From positions 124,001 through 188,000 of the forward strand of contig NZ_JAKZFC010000002.1 in the NCBI RefSeq assembly GCF_022549215.1: a stretch of 64,000 bases of DNA. The letters run 5' to 3'. How positions within the stretch are numbered: the stretch's first letter is position 1; every line of letters begins with the position of its first letter. The stretch is from Solibacillus palustris (lineage in GTDB: Bacteria; Bacillota; Bacilli; Bacillales_A; Planococcaceae). The notes beneath the pieces were generated by a model. That model was not told the origin of the DNA and did no database searches. It saw only the letters and a list, made by a program, of their open reading frames with translations. This document shows, in pieces, positions 21,294 to 29,873 of this stretch. Both the position numbers and the translations under genes were made by a program.

Positions 21294-22319
21294 ATGCCAG
21301 ATATTTTAGAGTTATTTGACCATAAAACAGTTCTTAGTTATTTAAAGGAGCGTAAGATCACGCCGTTTTTAGGTGAAACGCTCTTCCCAGAAGTGAAGCA
21401 TGACACGCTTGAATTTGAATATTTAGTAGGTGCGAGTAATCTTCCTGTAGCTGCTAAAATTCATGCTTTTGATACAGAGGCGGAAATTGGTTCTGTTGAA
21501 TTCAATGAACAAGGCCTTGAAGCTGCTTACATTAAAAAGAAGTATCAAATCAAAGAGAAAGATTTAATTGCATTACAATTCCCTCGTACTCCACAGGAAC
21601 AGCAGGTGTTAATGGGACGTGTGTTCAACTTAATTGATCGTGCTGTTGGTGATGTACGTGCTGAAAAAGAAGTGATGCGTATGCAAGCTTTAGCGAACGG
21701 TCAGTTAACACTTGCAATGGAGGGTGGAGGTACGTTAACAGTAGATTACCATGTGCCTAACGAACACAAAGAGGCATTAGCAGGTACGGATTTATGGAAT
21801 TTAGAAACGGCCGACATCATTGGTGACATCACTCGATGGACAAATGCGTTAGATGAAAAGCCGACACGTGCACTAACGTCTACAACGATTGTTAGTCAGA
21901 TTTTACGCGACGCGAAAGTGATTGCTGCATTATTTGGTAAAGATAGCGGTCGTATTGCCACGCTTGCTGACTTAAATGCGTTTATGCAATCGCATGGTTT
22001 ACCTACAATCGCAACATATGATTCAAAGTACCGTGTGCAAAATGCTAACGGAACTTATGCGACGATGCGTTACTTCCCTGAAAATAAATTTGTTATGTTC
22101 GGTGATGCTCAATTAGGTGAAACGCTGCATGGCCCAACACCTGAAGAATCACGCCTTTTACGTCAAGGGAACGAGCAAGTAAGTAATGTTGGTAATGTAA
22201 TCGGTATGATTTTCGAAGAAGGTTTAGATCCTGTGTCAACTTGGGCGAAGGCAGCTACTACAGCTATTCCTTCATTCCCAGAAGCTAATAACGTATTCCA
22301 GGCGCAACCAATTGCATAA
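21294..22319 (+). CDS. Major capsid protein, lambda gpE family
   Basis: The 341-residue product matches the phage major capsid protein E family: LELFDHKTVLSYLKER at the start, VEFNEQGLEAAYIKKKYQIK, RVFNLIDRAVGDVRAEKEV and YFPENKFVMFGD near the end. It forms the HK97-fold shell. Codon use and size fit a highly expressed structural gene. It lies directly behind the decoration protein with RBS AAAGGTGG. Confidence 0.92.
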   Translation: MPDILELFDHKTVLSYLKERKITPFLGETLFPEVKHDTLEFEYLVGASNLPVAAKIHAFDTEAEIGSVEFNEQGLEAAYIKKKYQIKEKDLIALQFPRTPQEQQVLMGRVFNLIDRAVGDVRAEKEVMRMQALANGQLTLAMEGGGTLTVDYHVPNEHKEALAGTDLWNLETADIIGDITRWTNALDEKPTRALTSTTIVSQILRDAKVIAALFGKDSGRIATLADLNAFMQSHGLPTIATYDSKYRVQNANGTYATMRYFPENKFVMFGDAQLGETLHGPTPEESRLLRQGNEQVSNVGNVIGMIFEEGLDPVSTWAKAATTAIPSFPEANNVFQAQPIA

Positions 22320-22332
22320 GGAGGGGTAGTCG

Positions 22333-22614
22333 ATGAAATTAGTTAAAGTAATTGATGTTCCAGTGCGTTATAAGGGTAAAACGCATCCAAAGGACGCACA
22401 ATTTGAGATGGAAGATGGGCATGTAAATGAAAAGTTAGTAGAAATTATCGGTGATGTCGCAGAAAAACAAAACAATACACAGGATAGCCCATTTGAGGGC
22501 ATGTCTATTGATGAGTTAAAAACTTATGCCGAACAACGTCAAATCGACATCGGTAAGGCTACAACAGAAGAGGGCATTATCAAGAAAATTGAAGAAGCTC
22601 AAAAAGCTGAATAG
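22333..22614 (+). CDS. Head-tail region protein with HeH/LEM-like C-terminus (93 aa)
   Basis: The first 45 residues (VPVRYKGKTHPKDAQFEMED) resemble small head-completion proteins. Residues 50-93 (PFEGMSIDELKTYAEQRQID) form a HeH/LEM/SAP-like helix-extended-helix often found at this position in Bacillus phages. It is not a Rho factor despite the Rho-N-like look. Function in head assembly is inferred from position. Confidence 0.6.
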   Translation: MKLVKVIDVPVRYKGKTHPKDAQFEMEDGHVNEKLVEIIGDVAEKQNNTQDSPFEGMSIDELKTYAEQRQIDIGKATTEEGIIKKIEEAQKAE

Positions 22615-22625
22615 GGCGTGATAAT

Positions 22626-23021
22626 GTGCTTGAAAAAGTAAAAGAACGCTTACTATCCTTGGGTGTCACTTTATCCAACGAACCAACTTCTACAGATGGA
22701 TATTTACTTTCATTTGCAGTAAATAAAACAACCGATCATATTAAAAACCAAACAAATTTAGATGCAATTCCCCAAGGCTTGGAACATGTCGCTATCGATA
22801 TGGCTGTTGGGGAATTTTTGTTTGCTAAAAAATCAATGGGCTTGCTTGATGTGAGCTCATTAGATTTTAGCGGCGTTGTTAAAAAGGTTCAAGATGGCGA
22901 TACAGACGTGGAATATGCAGTTGATGCCAAATACAGCCCGGAACAAAAGTTTGAATCGTTTATTGCATATTTACAGCATAACGAGGTCGATTTTGTTAAA
23001 TATCGGGTGCTGACATGGTAA
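22626..23021 (+). CDS. Head-tail connector protein (YqbG/gp6-like)
   Basis: The 131-residue protein starts with GTG at 22626. It is helical with MAVGEFLFAKKSMGLLD in the middle, resembling head-tail adaptors of the PBSX/skin element (DUF3199, YqbG) and HK97 gp6 type. It would bind the portal ring after packaging. It overlaps the next gene by 7 bases. Confidence 0.65.
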   Translation: MLEKVKERLLSLGVTLSNEPTSTDGYLLSFAVNKTTDHIKNQTNLDAIPQGLEHVAIDMAVGEFLFAKKSMGLLDVSSLDFSGVVKKVQDGDTDVEYAVDAKYSPEQKFESFIAYLQHNEVDFVKYRVLTW

Positions 23022-23377
23022 GTGCACGAAGAAAAGCCCTTGAACGCCTTTGGAAAGGTGAATGTACAGTTATCGCTTGGCAAGAGGTTGAAGATCCAAT
23101 AACATTTGTGACTGAATTCCAAGAGGTTATACTTCACGAAAACCTTAAATGTAAGCTATCTCATAAAACAATTAGCGCTACATCTCAAACGGGTGCAGGT
23201 GCTATTTTAGTGCAACAAATTAAATTGTCGCTTGGCAATGAGTTTGAAATACCTGCCGGATGCAAAATAACCGTCACACAGAATGGTAAGACTGCTGATT
23301 ATGCTCGTAGTGGTGAGCCGGGTATGTTTATTGACCATCAAGAAATCGTACTCGATATTTTCGGAGGTTATGCTTAA
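23015..23377 (+). CDS. Head-closure protein (YqbH/XkdH-like)
   Basis: The 120-residue, beta-rich product (LKCKLSHKTISATSQTGAG, VQQIKLSLGNEFEIPAG) matches the YqbH/XkdH type (DUF3599) coded between connector and XkdI-like genes in PBSX-related phages. Its likely role is stopper of the head-tail junction. It starts within the end of the preceding gene and its stop overlaps the next ATG. Confidence 0.7.
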   Translation: MVSARRKALERLWKGECTVIAWQEVEDPITFVTEFQEVILHENLKCKLSHKTISATSQTGAGAILVQQIKLSLGNEFEIPAGCKITVTQNGKTADYARSGEPGMFIDHQEIVLDIFGGYA

Positions 23378-23865
23378 TGGCTAGACGTGGAGCTAGGGTT
23401 GATTTTCGTGAATTAAAGCGCATGAAAAAGAAAATAGAGCGTCTCGGCCATGATTATGAAAAGTTTCTTGAAGCTATGACGAAAGAGATTGCTGCTCGTT
23501 TGTTACGTAAGGTTAAATTGCGGACACCTGTTGGCGTTTATGATAAACCTGTGAATTTCACGACGAATGATGGAAAACAAGTATCATTTACTCCTAGCAC
23601 AGGCATGACAGGTGGTACTTTAAGAAACGCTTGGACAGTTGATACGACTGTAAAGAAAGTTGGTAGTAGTTATCAAATTGAAGTGTTTAATCCAACGGAA
23701 TACGCTATGTGGGTTGAATTCGGTCACAGGACAGCTAACCATCAAGGTTGGGTAAACGGTAAATTCATGATGACCATTTCAGCTGATGAAGTTGAACGTG
23801 CAGCACCGTCCATTATCGATAAGAAACTCACACGAATGCTAAAGGAGGCTTTCGATGGAAATTAA
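23377..23865 (+). CDS. HK97 gp10-like tail-joining protein (XkdI-like)
   Basis: The 162-residue product has a basic N-terminus and the HK97 gp10 pattern: RLLRKVKLRTPVG, GGTLRNAWTV and NPTEYAMWVEFGHRT. The family completes the neck-tail junction. It overlaps both neighbours by a few bases, as in the compact PBSX head-tail block. Confidence 0.82.
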   Translation: MARRGARVDFRELKRMKKKIERLGHDYEKFLEAMTKEIAARLLRKVKLRTPVGVYDKPVNFTTNDGKQVSFTPSTGMTGGTLRNAWTVDTTVKKVGSSYQIEVFNPTEYAMWVEFGHRTANHQGWVNGKFMMTISADEVERAAPSIIDKKLTRMLKEAFDGN

Positions 23866-24301
23866 TGATATTAGCATTGCTATTTCCCGTAAGCTTCAAG
23901 AAGTATTCGGAAGTGGTTATAAAAAATATACGGATCAAATACCACAAGGCTTTCAAACGCCTTGTTTTTTTATTCAATTTTTAAACTTTGAGCACATTAG
24001 GCAAATCGGAAATCGTTGGAAAGTTACTCCGTTATTTAACGTACAGTATTTCCCTCAAAAAGGTGCGTCAGAAAGCGCGAATATGACGTTGAAAGTCCAA
24101 CGGGCATTAAAGGATGTTACTTTGCTAAATGGCGCTAAAATGCTTGCTAGAGGTGCGAATAGTGAGGTTGTTGACGGAATCGGTCATAACTTCATGCGCT
24201 TTGATTTCTTTTTGCAAGAGATTGAGGCGAAAGTGCTTATGGGGTCATTTGATCATTACACAAATGGAGAAAGGGTGAGTTCAGTTGGCGAAAGAGATTG
24301 A
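23855..24301 (+). CDS. Tail terminator-like protein (XkdJ/YqbJ-like, DUF6838)
   Basis: The 148-residue product follows the gp10-like gene and precedes the sheath gene, where XkdJ/YqbJ stands in PBSX. FQTPCFFIQFLNFEHIRQ and NVQYFP fit the DUF6838 tail completion family. It probably caps the tail tube. Confidence 0.72.
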   Translation: MEINDISIAISRKLQEVFGSGYKKYTDQIPQGFQTPCFFIQFLNFEHIRQIGNRWKVTPLFNVQYFPQKGASESANMTLKVQRALKDVTLLNGAKMLARGANSEVVDGIGHNFMRFDFFLQEIEAKVLMGSFDHYTNGERVSSVGERD

Positions 24302-24509
24302 AGCAAAGGTCGAGCCAGTGGACGTTGATAAGGTAGCAGAAGTCGTTACTTCGAAGTTACCGAAATTCACAAAATCACAGCTGGTCACAAGTCGTAAATA
24401 TATTCATCGTCGTGATGCTCTTAATGCATTACTAAAAGACAGTGAGCAATACACGTTCGCTCAGGTGGACAAAATTTTAAAGCAATTTGATGAAGGGGTG
24501 AAGAATTAA
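24285..24509 (+). CDS. Small tail-region protein (74 aa)
   Basis: TTG at 24285 opens a 74-codon frame that overlaps both neighbours. The product has a charged N-terminus and a helical part SRKYIHRRDALNALLKDSEQ. Similar small genes stand before the sheath gene in PBSX-like phages; the function is unknown. Confidence 0.6.
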   Translation: MAKEIEAKVEPVDVDKVAEVVTSKLPKFTKSQLVTSRKYIHRRDALNALLKDSEQYTFAQVDKILKQFDEGVKN

Positions 24510-25837
24510 TGGCATTAGGTGGGGGTTTTTGGCTAACACAAAATAAAGTATTGCCCGGGACATATCAAAACTTTATTTCAAAAGCACGAGCATTCGTGAA
24601 TCTTTCTGATCGTGGTTATGCAGCACAACCAATGGCTCTTGATTGGGGTGTTGATGATGCAGTGATGACAGTTACAAAAGAGGATATGCAAAAAGATTCT
24701 CTGAAAATTTTCGGTTACGACTATACTCATCCGAAGTTGAAGGGGATTCGAGACTTATTCAAAGGCGCGCTTGTTGTGTTCTTTTACAAATTGAATTTAG
24801 GTGGCTCAAAAGCGACAAATGAGCTTGCTACTGCTAATTACAAAGGAGTTCGAGGTAATGATATTACAATTACTGTTCAAGCAAATGTTGATGAGCCTAC
24901 GATATGGGATGTAAAAACCTTACTTGCTGGAACTTTAGTAGATGAACAATACGCTGTAGCAACTGCTGCAGATTTAAAGGCAAACGATTTCGTTTCTTTT
25001 AAAACTACCACAACGTTAGCGGCGACTGCTGGTTCGCCTTTAATAGGTGGGGCAAATGGCGCGACTGCATTAACAGCAGGCACACCACACCAAATGGCAC
25101 TCGATGAACTAGAAGCGTATGGTTTTAATACAATTGGCTGTTTATCAGAAGATCCAATTATTAAGTCACTTTACGTCGAGTATACAAAGCGTATCCGAGA
25201 TGAAGTTGGCGGCAAGTTCCAACTTATTGGTCATAAGCTTGGTGCAATTGATCATGAGGGAGTTATCGATATACAGAATGATGCAAATGGTGATGGGGAA
25301 GAAAAATTCGGTGCAGTTTATTGGGTTTCTGGCGTACAAGCCGGCGTAGCAGTAAATCAATCGAATACAAATCGCACGTATAACGGTGAACATGAAATTG
25401 ATTTATCTGAAACAAAAACGCAACCTCAATTATCGCTGTTATTGAATACGGGTAAATATGTCTTCCATCGAGTTGGTAGCGAAATTAATGTATTAGAAGA
25501 TGTAAATACATTTACATCATTCCGAACAGATAAAAACGAAGATTTTTCGTTTAATCAAACTATCCGTGTGTTAGATCAACTTGCAATCGATACGGCCCAT
25601 CTGTTTAATACTCGTTATTTAGGGAAAGTGCCAAATGATACTGATGGTCGTATATCTCTTTGGAATGATATTGGGAAGCATCGAGGCGAAATGCAACGTA
25701 TCCGGGCTATCCAAAATTATGACAAAGAAAAACTTTTAGTAGGTCAAGGCGAATCGAAACGTGCTGTAGTGATTCAAGAGGAAGTTATTAATACGCTAAC
25801 AATGTCGCAATTATATGTGACAACGATGGTAGCGTGA
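24509..25837 (+). CDS. Contractile tail sheath protein, XkdK-like
   Basis: The 442-residue product begins MALGGGFWLTQNKVLPGTYQ, the typical opening of XkdK/YqbK tail sheath proteins (PFAM tail sheath), with NFISKARAFVNLSDRGYAAQ next and TAHLFNTRYLGKVPND near the C-terminus. It surrounds the tail tube and contracts on infection, which makes the phage a myovirus. Its ATG overlaps the stop of the preceding gene. Confidence 0.92.
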   Translation: MALGGGFWLTQNKVLPGTYQNFISKARAFVNLSDRGYAAQPMALDWGVDDAVMTVTKEDMQKDSLKIFGYDYTHPKLKGIRDLFKGALVVFFYKLNLGGSKATNELATANYKGVRGNDITITVQANVDEPTIWDVKTLLAGTLVDEQYAVATAADLKANDFVSFKTTTTLAATAGSPLIGGANGATALTAGTPHQMALDELEAYGFNTIGCLSEDPIIKSLYVEYTKRIRDEVGGKFQLIGHKLGAIDHEGVIDIQNDANGDGEEKFGAVYWVSGVQAGVAVNQSNTNRTYNGEHEIDLSETKTQPQLSLLLNTGKYVFHRVGSEINVLEDVNTFTSFRTDKNEDFSFNQTIRVLDQLAIDTAHLFNTRYLGKVPNDTDGRISLWNDIGKHRGEMQRIRAIQNYDKEKLLVGQGESKRAVVIQEEVINTLTMSQLYVTTMVA

Positions 25838-25849
25838 GGAGGGGTATAA

Positions 25850-26326
25850 ATGTCAAATGCTAACACAATGCATGGTCGCGATGCTGTTCATGGTGCACAA
25901 GGTAAAGCTTTCGTGACAATTGAGGGGTTGCGTTATCAATTCGCGCAATTAATTAATTTAGAAGCTCGCATGGATAAAACCAAAACGCAAGTACCAATTA
26001 TGGGACGCACCGGCAAAGGTAATAAGTCAACTGGATGGGAAGGTACTGGTTCAGCAACATTCCACTTCAACACATCGATTTTCCGTAAATTACTCAAACG
26101 TTACAAAGATACTGGTGAAGATATCTATTTTGATGTCCAAGCCACAAATGAGGATGGTTCTTCTACCGTCGGTCGTCAAACTACAATTTTACTGGATTGT
26201 AACTTAGATGGTGGCATCATTGCTCTCTTAGATGCTGACGCAGAGTATTTAGAGGATACTATTGACTTTACGTTTGAGGATTGGGATATGCCTGAAGAGT
26301 TCTCTATTTTAGCCGAAATGCAATAA
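25850..26326 (+). CDS. Tail tube protein, XkdM-like
   Basis: The 158-residue product follows the sheath gene by 12 bases. NTMHGRDAVHGAQGKAFVTI at the start, then VPIMGRTGKGNKSTGWEGTG, is the XkdM tail core signature. It polymerises inside the sheath as the tube for DNA passage. It is followed by a terminator, which would make tube and sheath more abundant than downstream products. Confidence 0.9.
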   Translation: MSNANTMHGRDAVHGAQGKAFVTIEGLRYQFAQLINLEARMDKTKTQVPIMGRTGKGNKSTGWEGTGSATFHFNTSIFRKLLKRYKDTGEDIYFDVQATNEDGSSTVGRQTTILLDCNLDGGIIALLDADAEYLEDTIDFTFEDWDMPEEFSILAEMQ

Positions 26327-26327
26327 T

Positions 26328-26357
26328 GAGCTTGCCGTTTATTCGGCAGGCTTTTCA
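26328..26357 (+). terminator. Terminator after the tube gene
   Basis: AGCTTGCCG pairs with CGGCAGGCT (one G-U) around TTTATT, followed by TTTT. It probably lowers expression of the tail chaperone and tape-measure genes relative to sheath and tube. Confidence 0.75.
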
Positions 26358-26392
26358 TATACTTAAAAATCAAAAAGGAACGGTGACTAATA

Positions 26393-26824
26393 ATGACAAA
26401 TTTATCAGCATTCTTGGCTCAAAATGCCATTAAACCAGACTCACAGGAGCGCGTAGTTTCAAAACGCTTCGTGGACCCTGAAACAAAAGAGCCGATGAAA
26501 TGGCAAATTGTTGCAGTAGATTCAGATCGTGACGAGGCTTTACGTAAGCAAAATACAAAACGTTTACCGGTACCGGGCAAAAAAAACGTATTCCAGCCTA
26601 CAACAGATTACGATGCATACTTAGCGACATTAGCGGTAGAATGCACAGTATTCCCAAATTTACATGACGTGGATCTTCAAAATTCATACAAGGTAATGGG
26701 CGCTGAGGCATTACTTAAAAAGATGCTATTACCTGGTGAATATGCCGAGTATTTAAAAGTTGTACAAAATGCTAACGGCTTTGATGTTGGCATGGATGAG
26801 GCAGTAGAAGAAGCAAAAAACTAA
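26393..26824 (+). CDS. Tail assembly chaperone, zero-frame product (XkdN-like)
   Basis: The 143-residue product matches XkdN-type tail chaperones: VSKRFVDPETKEPMKWQIVAVD and, near the end, LPGEYAEYLKVVQNANGFD. It is the gpG-like half of a gpG/gpGT pair coded just before the tape measure. It ends GCA AAA AAC TAA: the slippery heptamer A-AAA-AAC lies directly before the stop, and the -1 frame continues for 66 codons (next entries). Confidence 0.88.
   Translation: MTNLSAFLAQNAIKPDSQERVVSKRFVDPETKEPMKWQIVAVDSDRDEALRKQNTKRLPVPGKKNVFQPTTDYDAYLATLAVECTVFPNLHDVDLQNSYKVMGAEALLKKMLLPGEYAEYLKVVQNANGFDVGMDEAVEEAKN
26815..26821 (+). promoter_or_regulatory. Programmed -1 frameshift heptamer A-AAA-AAC
   Basis: The heptamer is in the right phase (A|AAA|AAC relative to the zero frame) and directly adjoins the TAA at 26822. 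X-XXY-YYZ heptamers of this type are among the most efficient -1 sites in bacteria. In tail chaperone genes of long-tailed phages a frameshift at this point is widespread. Confidence 0.85.
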
Positions 26825-27021
26825 TTGAGGATGGCGACTATGATGCAAACATTGCTTACTACTGTTTGCACAAATTTCATAAGTGGCCGTCCGAATATGA
26901 TTCTTTGCCTAAGTGGGAAAAAGCTATGGTTATCGCTTCCGTACAACTTAAGCGAGAGGCTGATGAAAAGGCTGAAAAAGAATCAAAGAAAACTGGGCGA
27001 AAAGGAAAGCGAAAAGGATGA
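26821..27021 (+). CDS. -1 frame extension of the tail chaperone (gpGT-type C-terminus)
   Basis: After -1 slippage at 26815-26821 translation continues with KKLIEDGDYDANIAYYCLHK and then WPSEYDSLPKWEKAMVIASV to a basic end, stopping at TGA 27019-27021. The join of 26393..26821 with 26821..27021 makes a 209-residue protein. WxxxxxLxKWEKA is typical of the second part of XkdN-type chaperones, which binds the tape measure. The longest ATG-initiated frame here (26825-27040) is a third frame and is not the gene. The extension has no good start of its own, which supports frameshifting. Confidence 0.85.
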   Translation, partial: LIEDGDYDANIAYYCLHKFHKWPSEYDSLPKWEKAMVIASVQLKREADEKAEKESKKTGRKGKRKG

Positions 27022-27073
27022 TATGGTTATTCCTTCCTGAATTATGTATATTTATGGGGAGGAGGGATGATAA

Positions 27074-27595
27074 ATGAAACTAAAAATTATCGCTGTTGTA
27101 TTTTTTCTATTTACGTTAGTAGCTTGTTCTTCTGAAAATACTAGTAAGAGCAAAACGGTAGAACAAGTCATTGATGTAACGCAATTCAACAAAATAAGTA
27201 GTTCCGAATTAGTCAAAATCATGGGTGAACCTGAGCAGATTGAAGATTTTGAATGGACGGTACCAAAAAATAACCAAAGTATAGTCGGGAAACTGTACAT
27301 TTACGAAGGTAATAAGTATGAATTTATTTTATTTGATGACATTTTGGTTAGAGCGAATATCTATTCTGGTGATTATATAGGTCATGATAATACAATTATG
27401 AGTTTCGAGGAAAAAGAGGATATTTTCCCTATGTTCGGAATTTCCCCAAACTCAAGTATGCGCAAAGAAGCAGATACTAATTACGCCCTTAGATATGAAC
27501 GAGTATCTGATGATGTTGAAGGTGTATGGATTTTGGAAATTGAAAATAAGAATTTTGGTATAGCGAAATTTACTTATGATTCAAATTATTTTTAG
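27074..27595 (+). CDS. Phage-encoded lipoprotein within the tail operon
   Basis: The 173-residue product has a type II signal peptide (MKLKIIAVVFFLFTLVAC with lipobox LVAC) and a Ser/Lys-rich tether (SSENTSKSKTVEQ). The mature part has no recognised domain. RBS GGGGAGGAGGG precedes the ATG, and a strong terminator follows. A lipoprotein is not a tail component; a gene inserted between chaperone and tape measure with a terminator of its own is likely a lysogeny-expressed accessory gene. Known precedent: the lipoprotein Ltp of phage TP-J34 blocks superinfecting phages by acting on the tape measure. Whether this one does is unknown. Confidence 0.8.
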   Translation: MKLKIIAVVFFLFTLVACSSENTSKSKTVEQVIDVTQFNKISSSELVKIMGEPEQIEDFEWTVPKNNQSIVGKLYIYEGNKYEFILFDDILVRANIYSGDYIGHDNTIMSFEEKEDIFPMFGISPNSSMRKEADTNYALRYERVSDDVEGVWILEIENKNFGIAKFTYDSNYF

Positions 27596-27602
27596 CATTT
27601 TT

Positions 27603-27633
27603 AAAGCACTCAATTCTTGAGTGCTTTTTATTA
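27603..27633 (+). terminator. Terminator between lipoprotein and tape-measure genes
   Basis: AAAGCACTCAA-ttc-TTGAGTGCTTT with further T. It is strong and lies 21 bases before the tape-measure start. Confidence 0.85.
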
Positions 27634-27653
27634 TGAGCGAAAGGATTATTTAT

Positions 27654-29873
27654 ATGGCAACAATCCGCACAGCTATTCAAATTCAAGATAATTTGTCACA
27701 AGCATTTAGCGCTATGAATGTTGCGATGCAATCAACTATTAATAGCTTCGAACATATAGAACGCGCTAGTGGTAACGCTATTGATGCATCAGCTATCGAA
27801 CTAGCAAGACGTGAATTAGCACGTGCTGAATCAGCTTTTAATGAGATTGAAGTTCAAATACGTCAGGCTGATCACCAGCAAGATAGATTTAACGATTCTA
27901 TTCGTGAAGGGACATCAGCAGCCAATGCGATGTTAAGTAAGTTATTAGCTATAGTAGGTGCTTATGTGTCAATCCAGTCGGTAATAGGCATTGTCGGTTT
28001 ATCTGATGAAATGACAAATACTACAGCTCGTTTAGATCTTATGAATGACGGTTTGCAAACTACCGCAGAGCTTCAGCGAATGATTTATGAAAGTGCACAA
28101 AGAACTTACGCACCTTATCAGGCTACCGCTGATTTGGTTGGTAAACTAGGTATGCAAGCGGCAAATGCCTTTGGAAGTAATTTAGAAATTATAGCTTTTG
28201 CTGAGCAATTAAATAAAACCTTCGCAATTGCTGGTACATCTGTAGTTGGTGTTGAATCTGTCATGCTTCAACTTACTCAAGCTATGGCAGCCGGTAGGTT
28301 ACAGGGAGAAGAATTAAACGCAATTTTAGATAATGCTCAACCAATTGTAGCTAATATTCAACGCTATTTAGAAGATGCATTTAATATGGATGCATCTAAT
28401 ATTAAGAAATTAGCATCTGATGGCGTAATTACAGCCGAAATTATAAAAAATGCCATGTTTTATGCAGCGGAAGAAACGAATGCCGCATTTGAAAAAATGC
28501 CGTTAACATGGGGACAAATTTGGACGAATATGAAAGACTTTGCAGTTAATGCTTTTTCACCAATTCTTCAAAAAATAAATGATATTGCTAACAGTGAACG
28601 AATGGAATCATTTGTAGGTAGTATTACAAACGGGTTGTATGCTATTGCCACGGTGTCAGCATGGGCGTTAGATATGATGACAAATACAGGGGCTTTCCTT
28701 TACGATAATTGGTCACTAATCGGCCCACTAATAGGGGGTGTGACAACAGCGTTAATTGCCAATTCGATAGCGTGGTTGTGGGCTAATCGTCAAATAGTAG
28801 TAACTACATTTTCGTTGGCTACAGCAGGGGTGCGCAATTTATGGTATGTAGCCACAACGGTTGCGTCTACATGGGCAACATATGGGTTTACAGCAGCAAT
28901 GGCAGCGTTAAGTATCGCCATTTCAGCTAATCCAATCGGGTGGCTAATAGGAGCTATTATAGTATTGGTGACTGTATTTTATTTAGTTATTGGTGTCGTC
29001 AATCGATTTAGAGATGAATCTATCAGCGCAACAGGTATAATTGCTGGATTATTTTTGAGTTTAGGAACCACGATTTTCAATGTTATCGCTTTTTTATGGA
29101 ATCATTTTGCGGCTATTGTTGAATTTTGGGCTAATGTCTGGTTTGAACCTACTTATACTATCAAACGTTTATTTGGTAATTTAGCTAATAATGCAATCGA
29201 TATGGGGTTAGCTATGGTGGGAGCGTTTGATAGTGCAGCAACCAATTTGGCGAATATGTTTATCAGTGGAGCTAACATGGCTATCCGTGCTATTAACTGG
29301 GTAATTGACGCTTTAAACACTATTCCTGGTCTCGACCTCGAAATTGGAAAAGTTGGTGAATTTGAACAACGTCATTCACTTGTTGCTGATTACAGTGGTC
29401 TGAAAAATAAAGTTAATGATTGGGTAGGTGAAGCACCAGCAGATTACTGGGAAGCACCGAAAATGGATATGAAAAATTTAGGTACTGCTTGGGATAAAGG
29501 TTACAACTGGGGTGAAAATTTATTCGGTGGTGATCCACGTCAAGAAAGGAAAGAAGATAAAAGTTTACCATGGGATGAGCTTCTTGCTGGTGTAGGGAAA
29601 TTAAACGATTCTCCTGCCAATAAAGATACAGCGAAAAACACAGCAAAAATGGCAAAATCAATGGAAGGTAGCGTTGACGAATTGAAATACCTCCGCGATT
29701 TAGCAGAACGTGAATCTATCAACCGCTACACAACAGCCGAAATTAAAGTTGATATGAAAAACGAGAACCACATCAATTCCGAAATGGATATCGATGGGGT
29801 TATTGATCGTTTCGGCGAAAAGGTAGAAGAAACAATCGCAGTAATAGCAGAGGGGGACAGTGACGATGTATAA
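27654..29873 (+). CDS. Tail tape measure protein
   Basis: The 739-residue product has the TIGR02675-type tape-measure N-terminal domain (about residues 100-260: TTARLDLMNDGLQTTAELQR, AAGRLQGEELNAILDNAQPI), then hydrophobic segments (WLIGAIIVLVTVFYLVIGVV among others at about 400-480). It sets tail length and is ejected on infection; at about 1.5 angstrom per residue the tail would be near 110 nm. The frame opens at 27621 inside the terminator; ATG at 27654 (MATIRTAIQIQD) with AAAGGAT upstream is chosen. Its last codons overlap the LysM gene. Confidence 0.9.
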   Translation: MATIRTAIQIQDNLSQAFSAMNVAMQSTINSFEHIERASGNAIDASAIELARRELARAESAFNEIEVQIRQADHQQDRFNDSIREGTSAANAMLSKLLAIVGAYVSIQSVIGIVGLSDEMTNTTARLDLMNDGLQTTAELQRMIYESAQRTYAPYQATADLVGKLGMQAANAFGSNLEIIAFAEQLNKTFAIAGTSVVGVESVMLQLTQAMAAGRLQGEELNAILDNAQPIVANIQRYLEDAFNMDASNIKKLASDGVITAEIIKNAMFYAAEETNAAFEKMPLTWGQIWTNMKDFAVNAFSPILQKINDIANSERMESFVGSITNGLYAIATVSAWALDMMTNTGAFLYDNWSLIGPLIGGVTTALIANSIAWLWANRQIVVTTFSLATAGVRNLWYVATTVASTWATYGFTAAMAALSIAISANPIGWLIGAIIVLVTVFYLVIGVVNRFRDESISATGIIAGLFLSLGTTIFNVIAFLWNHFAAIVEFWANVWFEPTYTIKRLFGNLANNAIDMGLAMVGAFDSAATNLANMFISGANMAIRAINWVIDALNTIPGLDLEIGKVGEFEQRHSLVADYSGLKNKVNDWVGEAPADYWEAPKMDMKNLGTAWDKGYNWGENLFGGDPRQERKEDKSLPWDELLAGVGKLNDSPANKDTAKNTAKMAKSMEGSVDELKYLRDLAERESINRYTTAEIKVDMKNENHINSEMDIDGVIDRFGEKVEETIAVIAEGDSDDV

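Noticed and set aside
26825-27040. 71-codon ATG frame after the tail chaperone as an independent gene
   Set aside because: It is in a different frame from the conserved chaperone extension. The -1 frame from the slippery site gives family-like sequence, and this one does not.
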